Source: PVC group bacterium | Lineage (GTDB): Bacteria > Verrucomicrobiota > Kiritimatiellia > SS1-B-03-39 > UBA6053 | Direction of reading: 5' to 3' | Length of the DNA: 16,323 bases | NCBI GenBank assembly: GCA_003565035.1 | Contig: PXDP01000242.1 | Location: 1-16,323, forward strand | Shown here: positions 7,392 through 14,503 of the stretch, one piece after another | Position numbering within the stretch: the stretch's first letter is position 1 | Layout of the letters: each line of letters starts with the position of its first letter | The notes under the pieces: model-generated | What the model was told of the DNA's origin: nothing | The model's input: only the letters and a program-made list of their open reading frames with translations | The model's database searches: none | Program-made: the position numbers and the translations under genes

Positions 7392-7445
7392 GTGCGCTTC
7401 CTTACGGGTTCGGGCCGGAAAGGCAAAACTGTTTTTACGCAGGCC

Positions 7446-8750
7446 TCAGGTAACAGTCCAGTCTGTCAGCTCGTCGGCCAGCCGACTGGGGACGGTGGCG
7501 TCGACATGCACGCCGTCGTCTTCATAGGCGCAGTGGTTGACGTGGGCGTGCTGATGCAGGCGGGCGACGAGGTCGGAACGGCTGTGCGGAAGGACGAGTT
7601 TGATATGCCGGATCTGATCCGCCAGCAGGTCCGCCATACGCTCCTGAAGGCGGTCGAGGCCCTCGCCGGTGACGGCGGAGACGAAAATGGCATCGGGATG
7701 ATGGAGCTGCGCGGCGGTGCGGGCGTTGGCGGCCCCGGGGACATCCACTTTGTTGAAGACGGTGATGATGCGTTTCTGGTCGGCGCCAAGTTCCTGGAGG
7801 ACCTCGAGGGTGGTGCGGTGAAAGGCTTCGACTTCGGGGGCATTGATATCGAGAACGTGCACCAGGAAATCCGCAAGCACGGCTTCTTCGAGGGTGGCTT
7901 TGAAGGATTCGACCAGTCGGTGGGGGAGGCGGCGGACAAAGCCGACGGTGTCGGTCATGAGCAGGGGGCGGCCGTTGGGGAGTTCGATCCGGCGGGTGGT
8001 GGTGTCGAGAGTGGCAAAGAGTTTGTTGGCCACATAGACTTCCGAGCCGGTGAGGGCTTTGAGGAGGGAGCTTTTGCCGGCATTGGTGTAGCCGACGATG
8101 GCGGCGTGGGGGAGGGGGATGCGGCTGCGTTCTTTCCGCTGGGTGGCCCGGTGCCCGCGCACATCGGCGAGTTCGCGTTTGAGGCTGCTGATGCGTTCGC
8201 GGACCATGCGGCGGTCCATTTCGATTTGCTGTTCCCCTTCGCCGCGGTGAGCACCGCCGCCGCCGCCTCCTCCTCCGCCGCCACCGCCGCCGCCCTGACG
8301 GCTGAGATGGCCCCAGGCGCGTTTGAGGCGGGGAAGGTTGTATTCCATGCGGGCGAGTTCGACCTGGAGTTTGGCTTCTTTGGTCTGGGCGCGGGCACCG
8401 AAAATATCGAGAATCACCTCCTGGCGGTCGATTACGGTCCGGCCGGTGAAGGCCTCCCAGTTGCGCTGCTGGGCGGGTGTGAGTTCGTTGTCAAACACAA
8501 CGCAGTCGGCGTTGGCCTCTTGAATCTGCTCGAGGATTTCATCGGCTTTGCCGGTGCCCATGAGCAGCCGGGCCTGCCACTGGCGGACATCGACGAGGGC
8601 ACTGCCCACGATGCCGATTTGCAGGGTGGCGACCAGTTCGTGCAGTTCCCGCAAAAGGTCCTCCGCCTCGGCCGCCTGATCATTTTTGAGATGGACACCC
8701 ACGAGAAAAGCCCGCTCCACCATTTTGGGTTTTTCGCGGACGTCAAACAT
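7446..8750 (-). CDS. hflX: ribosome-associated GTPase HflX with a polyglycine tract
   Basis: A 434-residue GTPase that binds the 50S subunit and splits stalled ribosomes. The N-terminal HflX domain (about 10-150) contains DNELTPAQQRNWE; the helical linker (about 120-210) leads to the G domain with G1 GYTNAGKS (220-227), G3 DTVGF (267-271), G4 NKVD (333-336) and G5 SAVTGEG (358-364). The TLDTTTR motif (247-253) is also typical. The linker normally contains a short GGxGxRGPGE motif; here it is a run of 14 glycines at 153-166 followed by AHRGEGEQQIE, so the family Pro is missing. The plus-strand bases for the run are 8253-8294, in mixed Gly codons. ATG 8750 has GGAAG five bases upstream. It is divergent from the YlbF gene. 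Confidence 0.95.
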   Translation of the reverse strand: MFDVREKPKMVERAFLVGVHLKNDQAAEAEDLLRELHELVATLQIGIVGSALVDVRQWQARLLMGTGKADEILEQIQEANADCVVFDNELTPAQQRNWEAFTGRTVIDRQEVILDIFGARAQTKEAKLQVELARMEYNLPRLKRAWGHLSRQGGGGGGGGGGGGGGAHRGEGEQQIEMDRRMVRERISSLKRELADVRGHRATQRKERSRIPLPHAAIVGYTNAGKSSLLKALTGSEVYVANKLFATLDTTTRRIELPNGRPLLMTDTVGFVRRLPHRLVESFKATLEEAVLADFLVHVLDINAPEVEAFHRTTLEVLQELGADQKRIITVFNKVDVPGAANARTAAQLHHPDAIFVSAVTGEGLDRLQERMADLLADQIRHIKLVLPHSRSDLVARLHQHAHVNHCAYEDDGVHVDATVPSRLADELTDWTVT

Positions 8751-8829
8751 TTGCGCTTCCGATATTGCAATTCATAAAAAGAGGAATAGCGTATTCGTCC
8801 TCCAACATCAATCTCAGAAGGAACTCAAC
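8751..8829. promoter_or_regulatory. divergent promoter region between hflX and the YlbF gene
   Basis: This 79-base AT-richer gap must hold both promoters. For hflX, minus-strand TTGATG and TATTCC with a 17-base spacer is the best pair I see. For the plus-strand gene, TTGCGC with TAAAAA 18 bases later is a weak match. A good ribosome site AGAAGGA at 8816-8822 serves the YlbF gene. No clear operator was recognised. Confidence 0.35.
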
Positions 8830-9261
8830 ATGTCACAACTTCTCAACGAACAGGACACTCCCGTAATTCTTAAAACCCGCGAACTGTGCGAGGCGCTGGT
8901 GGCGCAGGACAGCTACAAGGCCATGAAAGCCAAGCTGGATGCGTTCATGAACGACACGCAGGCGCAGTCTCTGTATCAGGAACTTAGCGACAAACAGTCG
9001 ATGCTGGTTCAGAAGCAGGAGTCCGGAACGGAACTGACCGAAGAGGAAATCCGCGACTTTGAAGACCAGCGGGAGCGTCTGCTGCTGCATCCGGTGGCCG
9101 GCGGTTTTGTGGAGGCCCAGCAGGGTTTCGAAGAACTGCGCGACACCGTGGTGCGCTACGTCACCAAAGCGTTCGAGCTGGGCCGGGTCCCCACCGCTGA
9201 AGATGTGAAGCCCCAGGGTGGCTGCTGCGGCGGCGGCTGTGGCGGCGGTTGCAGCTGCTGA
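8830..9261 (+). CDS. YlbF/YmcA (Com_YlbF) family protein with cysteine-rich tail
   Basis: A 143-residue, mostly helical cytoplasmic protein. Residues about 10-120 match the YlbF/YmcA pattern: a leading helix with TRELCEALVAQDSYKAMKAK, an acidic middle and a final helix HPVAGGFVEAQQGFEELRDTV. In Bacillus, YlbF (RicF) works with YmcA and YaaT in an iron-sulfur complex that assists RNase Y and developmental switches. The C-terminus here is GGCCGGGCGGGCSC with five Cys (132, 133, 137, 141, 143), which could hold a metal or Fe-S cluster. ATG 8830 has AGAAGGA seven bases upstream. It stands alone in its direction, followed 99 bases later by the MFS gene. Family assignment is fairly sure; the role in this organism is not known. 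Confidence 0.82.
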   Translation: MSQLLNEQDTPVILKTRELCEALVAQDSYKAMKAKLDAFMNDTQAQSLYQELSDKQSMLVQKQESGTELTEEEIRDFEDQRERLLLHPVAGGFVEAQQGFEELRDTVVRYVTKAFELGRVPTAEDVKPQGGCCGGGCGGGCSC

Positions 9262-9273
9262 CCCGCGATATCA

Positions 9274-9289
9274 AAGCTGGGGACAGCTT
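9274..9289. repeat. small perfect hairpin after the YlbF gene
   Basis: AAGCTG at 9274-9279 and CAGCTT at 9284-9289 form a 6-bp stem with a GGGA loop, 12 bases past the stop codon. No T-run follows, so termination is uncertain. Nearby, GGACA half-sites recur at 9281, 9305, 9311 (inverted) and 9345 (inverted) before the MFS start. Confidence 0.35.
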
Positions 9290-9360
9290 CAACAACGGTA
9301 AGCCGGACATTGTCCTTGAAGACTCAGGGGTTTTCTGACTAGGGTGTCCGCTTCCCGCTT

Positions 9361-10650
9361 ATGAAAAAAACGCTGACCCATATCCTGCGCCCCTTTCAGT
9401 ACCGCAACTACCGGCTCTTTTTTCTGGGGCAGTCGATTGCGATCAACGGCACCTGGATGTCGCTGGCGGCGCTGAGCTGGCTGACCTTCCGGCTGACTCA
9501 CGACCCGGTCTCGCTGGGTCTGTTGATGTTTTATAAGCAGGCTCCCACTTTTTTTCTGTCGCCTTTTGGCGGGGTGCTGGTGGACTACATCAGTCGCCGC
9601 AGGCTGATTGTGATCGCGCAGTTAATCGACGGGACGACGATGGCAGGGTTGGGGGTGCTGACGATTCTGGAGCGGGTGGAGGTGTGGCAGGTTTTTGCGG
9701 CCTGCGTGGTGATGGGGATCACGAAGTCCTTCGAATTGCCGGCGCGTCAGGCGCTGGTGGTGGACATTGTCGAAGACCGCGAGCAAATGTCGAACGCGAT
9801 TGCGCTGAATTCGACGATTTTCCATTCAGCCCGGCTGATTGGTCCCATGATTGCCGGTACTCTGATTATTCCCTGGATGGGGGAGGGGCTGTGCTTTTTG
9901 CTGCATGCGGTTTTTTGTGCGGTCGCGGTGCGCTGTTTTGCGGAATTGCGGCCGCGTCCGATGGAGCCGCGTGTGAATCCGGGGTCGGTGCTCGGGCAGA
10001 TGCGGGCGGGCTTTTCGTATGCCTTCGGGTTTCCGCCGGTGCGGGATCTGCTGATCCTGATGATTGTGATTTCGCTGTTTGGTCAGTCGTATAACACCCT
10101 GCTGCCAGTGTTTGCGGAGACGGTTCTGGGCGGAGACGCGGGTACCTATGGGCTGCTGCTCTCGGCGACGGGGCTGGGGGCGGTGATCTCCTCGCTGCGG
10201 CTGGCCTCGCGCAAGTCGGTGCTGGGGCTGGGAACGGTGATTTATCAGAGTGTGGTGGTCTTCGGTCTGGCGTTGATTCTGTTCGCGTATACGGAATCGA
10301 TTGCCTTGGCGCTGGTCCTGCAATTTTTTGGGGGAATGGCGGGAATTCAGGTGTTTGTGGGCACCAATACCATTATTCAGACGCTGGTGGACGATGAGCT
10401 GCGCGGCCGGGTGATGAGCCTGATGGGCATGGTCTTCATGGGGGCGATGCCGCTGGGTTCCCTGCTCTACGGCAAAGTCGCGGGACCGCTGGGGGTGCAG
10501 CGCACGGTGATGGCCGGCGCGGTGATTTGCATTGTGGCGGGGCTCCTGTTCCGCCTGCGGCTTCCCGCCCTGCGCCGAATTGCGTTGCCGGTATATGAGG
10601 AACGGGGTATCGTCACGCCGGAGGCGCCCCCGGTGTTTCCGCGGCCTTAA
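9361..10650 (+). CDS. MFS transporter (EntS / MFS_3-type exporter)
   Basis: A 429-residue inner-membrane protein with about 12 hydrophobic segments. The N-terminus FQYRNYRLFFLGQSIAINGT and the loop GGVLVDYISRRRL between helices 2 and 3 are the family hallmarks of the EntS-like MFS_3 group, proton-driven exporters of siderophores, drugs or other small molecules. A second half GRVMSLMGMVFMGAMPLGSL also fits. The substrate cannot be read from sequence; the iron-uptake operon is about 2.5 kb away in another transcription unit, so a siderophore link is only a guess. ATG 9361 gives a normal basic N-terminus (MKKTLTHILR) but no clear ribosome site is visible. The phosphatase gene follows after 20 bases and is probably in the same message. 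Confidence 0.88.
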   Translation: MKKTLTHILRPFQYRNYRLFFLGQSIAINGTWMSLAALSWLTFRLTHDPVSLGLLMFYKQAPTFFLSPFGGVLVDYISRRRLIVIAQLIDGTTMAGLGVLTILERVEVWQVFAACVVMGITKSFELPARQALVVDIVEDREQMSNAIALNSTIFHSARLIGPMIAGTLIIPWMGEGLCFLLHAVFCAVAVRCFAELRPRPMEPRVNPGSVLGQMRAGFSYAFGFPPVRDLLILMIVISLFGQSYNTLLPVFAETVLGGDAGTYGLLLSATGLGAVISSLRLASRKSVLGLGTVIYQSVVVFGLALILFAYTESIALALVLQFFGGMAGIQVFVGTNTIIQTLVDDELRGRVMSLMGMVFMGAMPLGSLLYGKVAGPLGVQRTVMAGAVICIVAGLLFRLRLPALRRIALPVYEERGIVTPEAPPVFPRP

Positions 10651-10670
10651 CTGAACATCAGGAGAACAAA

Positions 10671-11132
10671 GTGAAACGAATTTTATTTGTCTGTCTGGGA
10701 AATATCTGCCGCTCGCCTTCGGCGGAGGCGGTGTTCCGCGCCAAGGTGGAGGATGCGGGACTGAGCGATGCGTTTGAAATCGATTCGGCGGGAACGCTGG
10801 CCTATCACCAGGGCAAGCCGGCGGATGCGCGCATGATGGAGCACGCGGCCCGGCGGGGATACATGCTGACGAGTATCGCCCGAAAGGTGCTGCTGCGGGA
10901 TCTTGAGCAATTTGATCTGCTGATTGCTATGGACGACGACAATTACCGCGAGTTGCGGGATCTCGCGGCGAATGATGCCGAGCGGGCGAAGGTGCGGCGG
11001 ATGATGGATTATGCGCCGGAAACCGGGGTCAGCGAGGTTCCGGATCCCTATTACGGGGGGGCTGCGGGGTTTGAGCGGGTGCTGGATCTGCTGGAGACGG
11101 CCTGCGGGAATTTGCTGAAGGCGCTTCGCTGA
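10671..11132 (+). CDS. low-molecular-weight protein tyrosine phosphatase
   Basis: A 153-residue cytoplasmic phosphatase. The P-loop CLGNICRS starts at Cys8 (nucleophile) with Arg14, and the general acid is Asp125 in the DPYYGG motif, the classical LMW-PTP pair. Length matches the family. Bacterial members (Wzb, YwlE, Etp) dephosphorylate tyrosine kinases that control capsule export or arginine phosphorylation in stress proteins; no kinase or capsule gene lies in the window, so the partner is unknown. Translation begins on GTG 10671 with AGGAGA five bases upstream. It follows the MFS gene by 20 bases. Its last 104 bases overlap the convergent EEP-like lipoprotein gene. Confidence 0.94.
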   Translation: MKRILFVCLGNICRSPSAEAVFRAKVEDAGLSDAFEIDSAGTLAYHQGKPADARMMEHAARRGYMLTSIARKVLLRDLEQFDLLIAMDDDNYRELRDLAANDAERAKVRRMMDYAPETGVSEVPDPYYGGAAGFERVLDLLETACGNLLKALR

Positions 11133-12027
11133 GGGGCAGGGTCAGGGTTTGATGCCGGAAAGGCCCGGCGGCGCGGAGTTCGGGGCTGTCGAGCACCCGG
11201 GCGGGCGCCAGGCGCGGTGCCAGGCCGGGCGAGGCGAAAAGCCATTGGTCGCGGTGATAGTGGATGTGCCCGGGATCGCGGAAGGTCCAGCGGTCTGAGC
11301 GGTCATCCGCAGCGGGCAGTTCCAGCAGTCCGGTATCTTCGATCATGCGCAGCATGGGGGTGCCGGGGTCTTCGCGGCTGTGCAGAGAGAGCAGCACGTC
11401 GTGCCCGTCAGCAAGCTGCTGGCGTAGAGCCTGACTGAGGAGGCGGGCTTCGTTGCGCCGCCGTTCATAATCCTGCAAAGGCGAGGGGGCGTGGGCGTTC
11501 CAGACCCAGAGGGCTCCAAAGCGGACGGCGCCGGCGAAGGGCTGGTGCTGCTCGTCGCGTATCCGGAAGGTCTGGGCACTGAGATCGAGGATTTCGTCGA
11601 AAGGTGTGCGGCTCAGAAACCCGGCCCCGCGGTAGCGGTCGGGGCCGGGAAGGTACAGGGCGTATTCAAACGCCAGGCCCCGGTCGGCGAGCGCGGCCCG
11701 GAGATGTTCAAGGGTTTCAGGATGCCCCAGTCCGCGCAGAACGAGGAGGTCCGCCGGGCGGGCGGTGAGATCGTCGTACAGCGCCTCGCGCTCGGCTTCG
11801 GGTTTGAAGCGGTCGGGCTGGCCGGTCTCTTCCCGGTCGGTCCATGCGTAGTCATGAAGCGGAGCCACCCGCACCGAAAGAGCCGGTGACGCGGAGTCCG
11901 CCGGGACCGCTTTCGCTCCCGGACCGCAGGCGGCGGTCAGGAGGAGGGGGAGCAGCAATCCCGGGAGGAATTTACTGTTCGTTTTCTTTGGCGCGCTTGT
12001 AGCCGGCTTCGATTTTGGAGGCCACAT
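11029..12027 (-). CDS. lipoprotein with degenerate endonuclease/exonuclease/phosphatase fold
   Basis: A 332-residue predicted lipoprotein. A basic segment (PKKTNSK), a leucine-rich core and the lipobox LLTAAC place the lipid-bearing Cys at residue 34. The rest follows the EEP layout: ADLLVLRGLGHPETLEHLR (normally LQEV), GAGFLSRTPF (AILSR), NAHAPSP…RRNEARLL (the HL…R…A segment), DVLLSLHSREDPGTP (normally GDFN), and YHRDQWLFASPGL (normally RIDYILVSP). The catalytic Glu, Asp/Asn and terminal His positions all appear replaced, so it is probably not a working nuclease or phosphatase. No start codon lies close to the core; I used ATG 12027, inside the end of the TPR gene, giving a long n-region. 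The final 34 codons are read through the antisense of the phosphatase gene and are Pro-rich. Confidence 0.65.
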   Translation of the reverse strand: MWPPKSKPATSAPKKTNSKFLPGLLLPLLLTAACGPGAKAVPADSASPALSVRVAPLHDYAWTDREETGQPDRFKPEAEREALYDDLTARPADLLVLRGLGHPETLEHLRAALADRGLAFEYALYLPGPDRYRGAGFLSRTPFDEILDLSAQTFRIRDEQHQPFAGAVRFGALWVWNAHAPSPLQDYERRRNEARLLSQALRQQLADGHDVLLSLHSREDPGTPMLRMIEDTGLLELPAADDRSDRWTFRDPGHIHYHRDQWLFASPGLAPRLAPARVLDSPELRAAGPFRHQTLTLPLSEAPSANSRRPSPADPAPAQTPQPPRNRDPEPR

Positions 12028-13354
12028 CCCGGTATCCAATGTCCACGGAGTAGATTTGCTTGTAGTAATCCATCGCGGCTTCGAGTTTGCCCTGGGCTTC
12101 CAGCACTTCGCCGAGTTCGTAAAGGATGCTGATTTTTTTGTCATCCATGGAGGGCAGTTCCTCGGCCGCTTTGGCAAGCTGGGCGGCGGCGATGTCGAAC
12201 TGACCTTTGGTCTTGAAGCAGGAGCCCATGAGGTAGAGGGCGTCAATACGGCGCTGGGGATTGCGCTGGGCCTGCTGGAACTGGCCGATGGCTTTGTCGA
12301 GTTCGCCGGTCTGCATGAGCAGTTTGCCGTAATCGAATTTGAAGCCGAGGTCGTTCGGATAGCGCGCGACCTTGTCGGCCGCGTCCTCGAGCAGGAAGGC
12401 CTGCATTTCGGCTTTCTGGGCTTCGGCGGCTTCGAGATCGCCTTCGCTTTTGAGCACCTTGATGTTGTGCTCGTAAATCTGCACGGTGACCGCAGAGATG
12501 GACCGCTGAATGACGGGGTCGGCGTGATTCGCTTTTTCGTCGGCCCGGTTGAGAATCTCCAGGGCCTCGTCGAACTGCTCGGCTTTGACCAGGGAGTCGG
12601 CCAGAGGCCGGTAGAGGTTGAGGTTTTCGGGTTCGGCCTCGAGTTTCTTCCGCTGGGTGTCGATCATGCGCTGCAAGTCGTTGCCGACGAGCTGGGCGCG
12701 GGAGCCCTGCTCCAGGGCGGCGGATTCGTCTTCGTCCTTGAGTTTGCCGCGGAAGTCGCCCTCGGCCTCCCAGTTGCCGACCCGCATGGTGTCCATGGCC
12801 GCCGTGTCTTTGATCCATTTAATGACCGTCTGATCGCCCGGCCGCAGTTCTCCGAGCTGTTCGAAGGCTTCGCGGGCTCTTTTACTGTCGCCGAGTTCAA
12901 TGTACAGATGACCCAGTTTTTCGAGCAGTTTGTCGTTTTTTCGGTCGTATTTGAGAATGGCGGCCAGGGTGACGGCGGCAGCGCCGACATTGTTGGCGGC
13001 TTTGGCGGCATCGATATACGCATCGTGAAAGGCGGGATTCCGGATGTCGAGTTTCAGAAGTTCCTCGGCGAGGGGGAGAGCTTTTGCCGGTTCTTTTTTG
13101 ATGGCTCCCTGCACCGCCATCTTTTTGCCCATGCCTTTCAGGCTGGAGAGGGTGGGGTTGCTCTTTTTGCCTTTCACGGCCTCCATCTGGATTTCCCGTA
13201 ATTCCGTGCGCACTTCGTGAAGTTCCGGCTCCAGCTCCAGCACCGAGAGCAGCAGGTCCACCGCATAGGCGGTGTTGTTTTTTTGCAGAGCCTCCTGCGC
13301 ACGTTTGTAGGTTTCACGAATACGGGGGCTGACTTGTTGCAATGTTTTTGACAT
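11972..13354 (-). CDS. tetratricopeptide-repeat protein, unknown role
   Basis: A 460-residue protein made almost entirely of TPR-like helix pairs. Recognisable units include residues about 14-45 (TYKRAQEALQKNNTAYAVDL), 150-175 (LLEKLGHLYIELGDSKRAREAF), 240-270 (PLADSLVKAEQFDEALEIL), 340-360 (YGKLLMQTGELDKAIGQF) and 410-440 (ILYELGEVLEAQGKLEAAMDYY). There is no signal peptide or membrane helix, so it should be cytoplasmic, most likely a protein-protein scaffold. A charged linker at 195-215 (NWEAEGDFRGKLKDEDES) separates two repeat blocks. ATG 13354 has a strong AAGGAG nine bases upstream (13369-13364). The lipoprotein gene overlaps its 3' end, so the two probably form a transcription unit. No specific partner can be named. 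Confidence 0.85.
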   Translation of the reverse strand: MSKTLQQVSPRIRETYKRAQEALQKNNTAYAVDLLLSVLELEPELHEVRTELREIQMEAVKGKKSNPTLSSLKGMGKKMAVQGAIKKEPAKALPLAEELLKLDIRNPAFHDAYIDAAKAANNVGAAAVTLAAILKYDRKNDKLLEKLGHLYIELGDSKRAREAFEQLGELRPGDQTVIKWIKDTAAMDTMRVGNWEAEGDFRGKLKDEDESAALEQGSRAQLVGNDLQRMIDTQRKKLEAEPENLNLYRPLADSLVKAEQFDEALEILNRADEKANHADPVIQRSISAVTVQIYEHNIKVLKSEGDLEAAEAQKAEMQAFLLEDAADKVARYPNDLGFKFDYGKLLMQTGELDKAIGQFQQAQRNPQRRIDALYLMGSCFKTKGQFDIAAAQLAKAAEELPSMDDKKISILYELGEVLEAQGKLEAAMDYYKQIYSVDIGYRDVASKIEAGYKRAKENEQ

Positions 13355-13450
13355 AGATACGAACTCCTTATACCACTACTCCTAGTGCTTTCCCTCCTCT
13401 TGGTCAAGCATTGGAACCCCGGCAATCCCCCTCTTTTCTACTTTTTTTGT
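13355..13450. promoter_or_regulatory. divergent promoter region between TPR gene and amidase gene
   Basis: A 96-base gap between outward-facing genes. On the minus strand TTGACC followed by weak -10 candidates (TAGGAG after 17 bases) and a purine-rich stretch leads to the AAGGAG ribosome site. On the plus strand a long pyrimidine run precedes the amidase ATG with no Shine-Dalgarno; no convincing -10 was found there. Confidence 0.3.
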
Positions 13451-14479
13451 ATGCAATCCCGTTTTCACGCCTTTTTGACGCTTTGTGCCTTCTGCCTGTT
13501 TCCAGCGACCGGCTGCGCGTCCGGCGGGCGTCCCCCGCCGCGGGATCCCGGTCCGCATGCCTCGGAACCGGGAACACCGCTGCGCACCTTTGCCCGGAGT
13601 TTCGGCTTTTCGCGAATGAACGAGACCGAGCGCACCTTCGAAATGCGCGGTCAGGTCTTTACCCTCCGCGGCGAAAAGGGCGGACGCCGGGTCTGGGTGA
13701 ACGATGTCATGATCTGGCTGAACCGACCGGTGGCCGTGCGGCAGGGGCACTGGAGCTTTGCCGAGGTGGACGTGGAGAAAACCCTGCGGCCTATCCTTCA
13801 CCCAACGCGGTTTCTCGGCGGCGCCGGACATCAGGTGGTGGTGCTGGATCCGGGACACGGCGGAAAGGATTCCGGAGCGGTGAGCGCGGCGGGACTGACT
13901 GAAAAAGCGGTTTGCCTCGATATTTCCCTGCGGGTGCGCCGCCATCTGAGCGCCGCCGGGTACACCGTGTACCTCACCCGGCATCAGGATCAGTTTTTGA
14001 CCCTCGATGAGCGTCCGCGCCGCGCCGGTGCCTGGAACGCGGATGTGTTTGTGAGCATTCACGCCAATTCCAGCACCAATACCTCCGCCTCCGGGATCGA
14101 AACCTTTGTGCTTGCCCTGCCCGGAGAGGTGTCGACCAATCACAGCACCCAGGCGCAGCCCTCCCAGCTTGCACATCCCGGCAATGCCTTTGATGAAGCC
14201 AACATGGCTTTGGGTTTCGCGCTGCAACGCTCCATGCTCGCGGCTGCCGGGGCCGAAGACCGCGGCGTGCGGCGGGCCCGCTTTTCGGTGCTGCGCGATG
14301 CCCCGGCCCCGGCCGCCCTGGTCGAGGTGGGCTTTCTCTCCCATCCCGCCGAAGCGGCGCAACTGGCCGCCGCCGCCCATCGCGAACGCCTGGCCCAGAG
14401 CATCGCCCAGGGCATCGATCTGTATCTCCGTGAAGTGCGCCGTGCGGCGCTGCATGCCGCGGAAGCCTCTCAACGTTAA
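13451..14479 (+). CDS. N-acetylmuramoyl-L-alanine amidase (Amidase_3), probable lipoprotein
   Basis: A 342-residue cell-wall hydrolase that cuts the bond between MurNAc and the stem peptide. The Amidase_3 domain (about 128-328) shows VVVLDPGHGGKDSGA with zinc ligand His136, Glu151, SIHANS with His204, and the catalytic Glu292 in VEVGFLSHP. The N-terminus (MQSRFHAFLTLCAFCLFPATGC) is a signal peptide ending at Cys22, a weak but possible lipobox. Residues about 60-118 (MRGQVFTLRGEKGGRRVWVN…) resemble the copper-amine-oxidase-like N-terminal domain found on some surface amidases. An upstream in-frame ATG at 13385 would add 22 residues ahead of the signal; I reject it. No ribosome site is visible before ATG 13451. 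argC starts 24 bases after the stop, in the same direction. Confidence 0.92.
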   Translation: MQSRFHAFLTLCAFCLFPATGCASGGRPPPRDPGPHASEPGTPLRTFARSFGFSRMNETERTFEMRGQVFTLRGEKGGRRVWVNDVMIWLNRPVAVRQGHWSFAEVDVEKTLRPILHPTRFLGGAGHQVVVLDPGHGGKDSGAVSAAGLTEKAVCLDISLRVRRHLSAAGYTVYLTRHQDQFLTLDERPRRAGAWNADVFVSIHANSSTNTSASGIETFVLALPGEVSTNHSTQAQPSQLAHPGNAFDEANMALGFALQRSMLAAAGAEDRGVRRARFSVLRDAPAPAALVEVGFLSHPAEAAQLAAAAHRERLAQSIAQGIDLYLREVRRAALHAAEASQR

Positions 14480-14503
14480 TCCCAACCCCGAAATGTTCCT
14501 GAT

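Noticed and set aside
8251..8296. GC-rich triplet tract as a non-coding repeat or frameshift hotspot breaking hflX
   Set aside because: The tract is in frame, gives 14 glycines, and the GTPase motifs continue in the same frame after it, so the gene is intact.
7035..8777. A 580-codon plus-strand open frame opposite queD and hflX
   Set aside because: Antisense of two genes with full catalytic motifs. The apparent protein is Gly/Asp/Val-rich and has no family motif.
8830..11132. YlbF, MFS exporter and tyrosine phosphatase as a dedicated functional system
   Set aside because: Only the exporter and phosphatase are close enough to suggest one message, and nothing in the sequences links their functions.
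12056..13201. A 381-codon plus-strand open frame opposite the TPR gene
   Set aside because: Composition (Phe/Gly/Val-rich) is that of an antisense shadow; the TPR frame has a strong ribosome site and real repeats.
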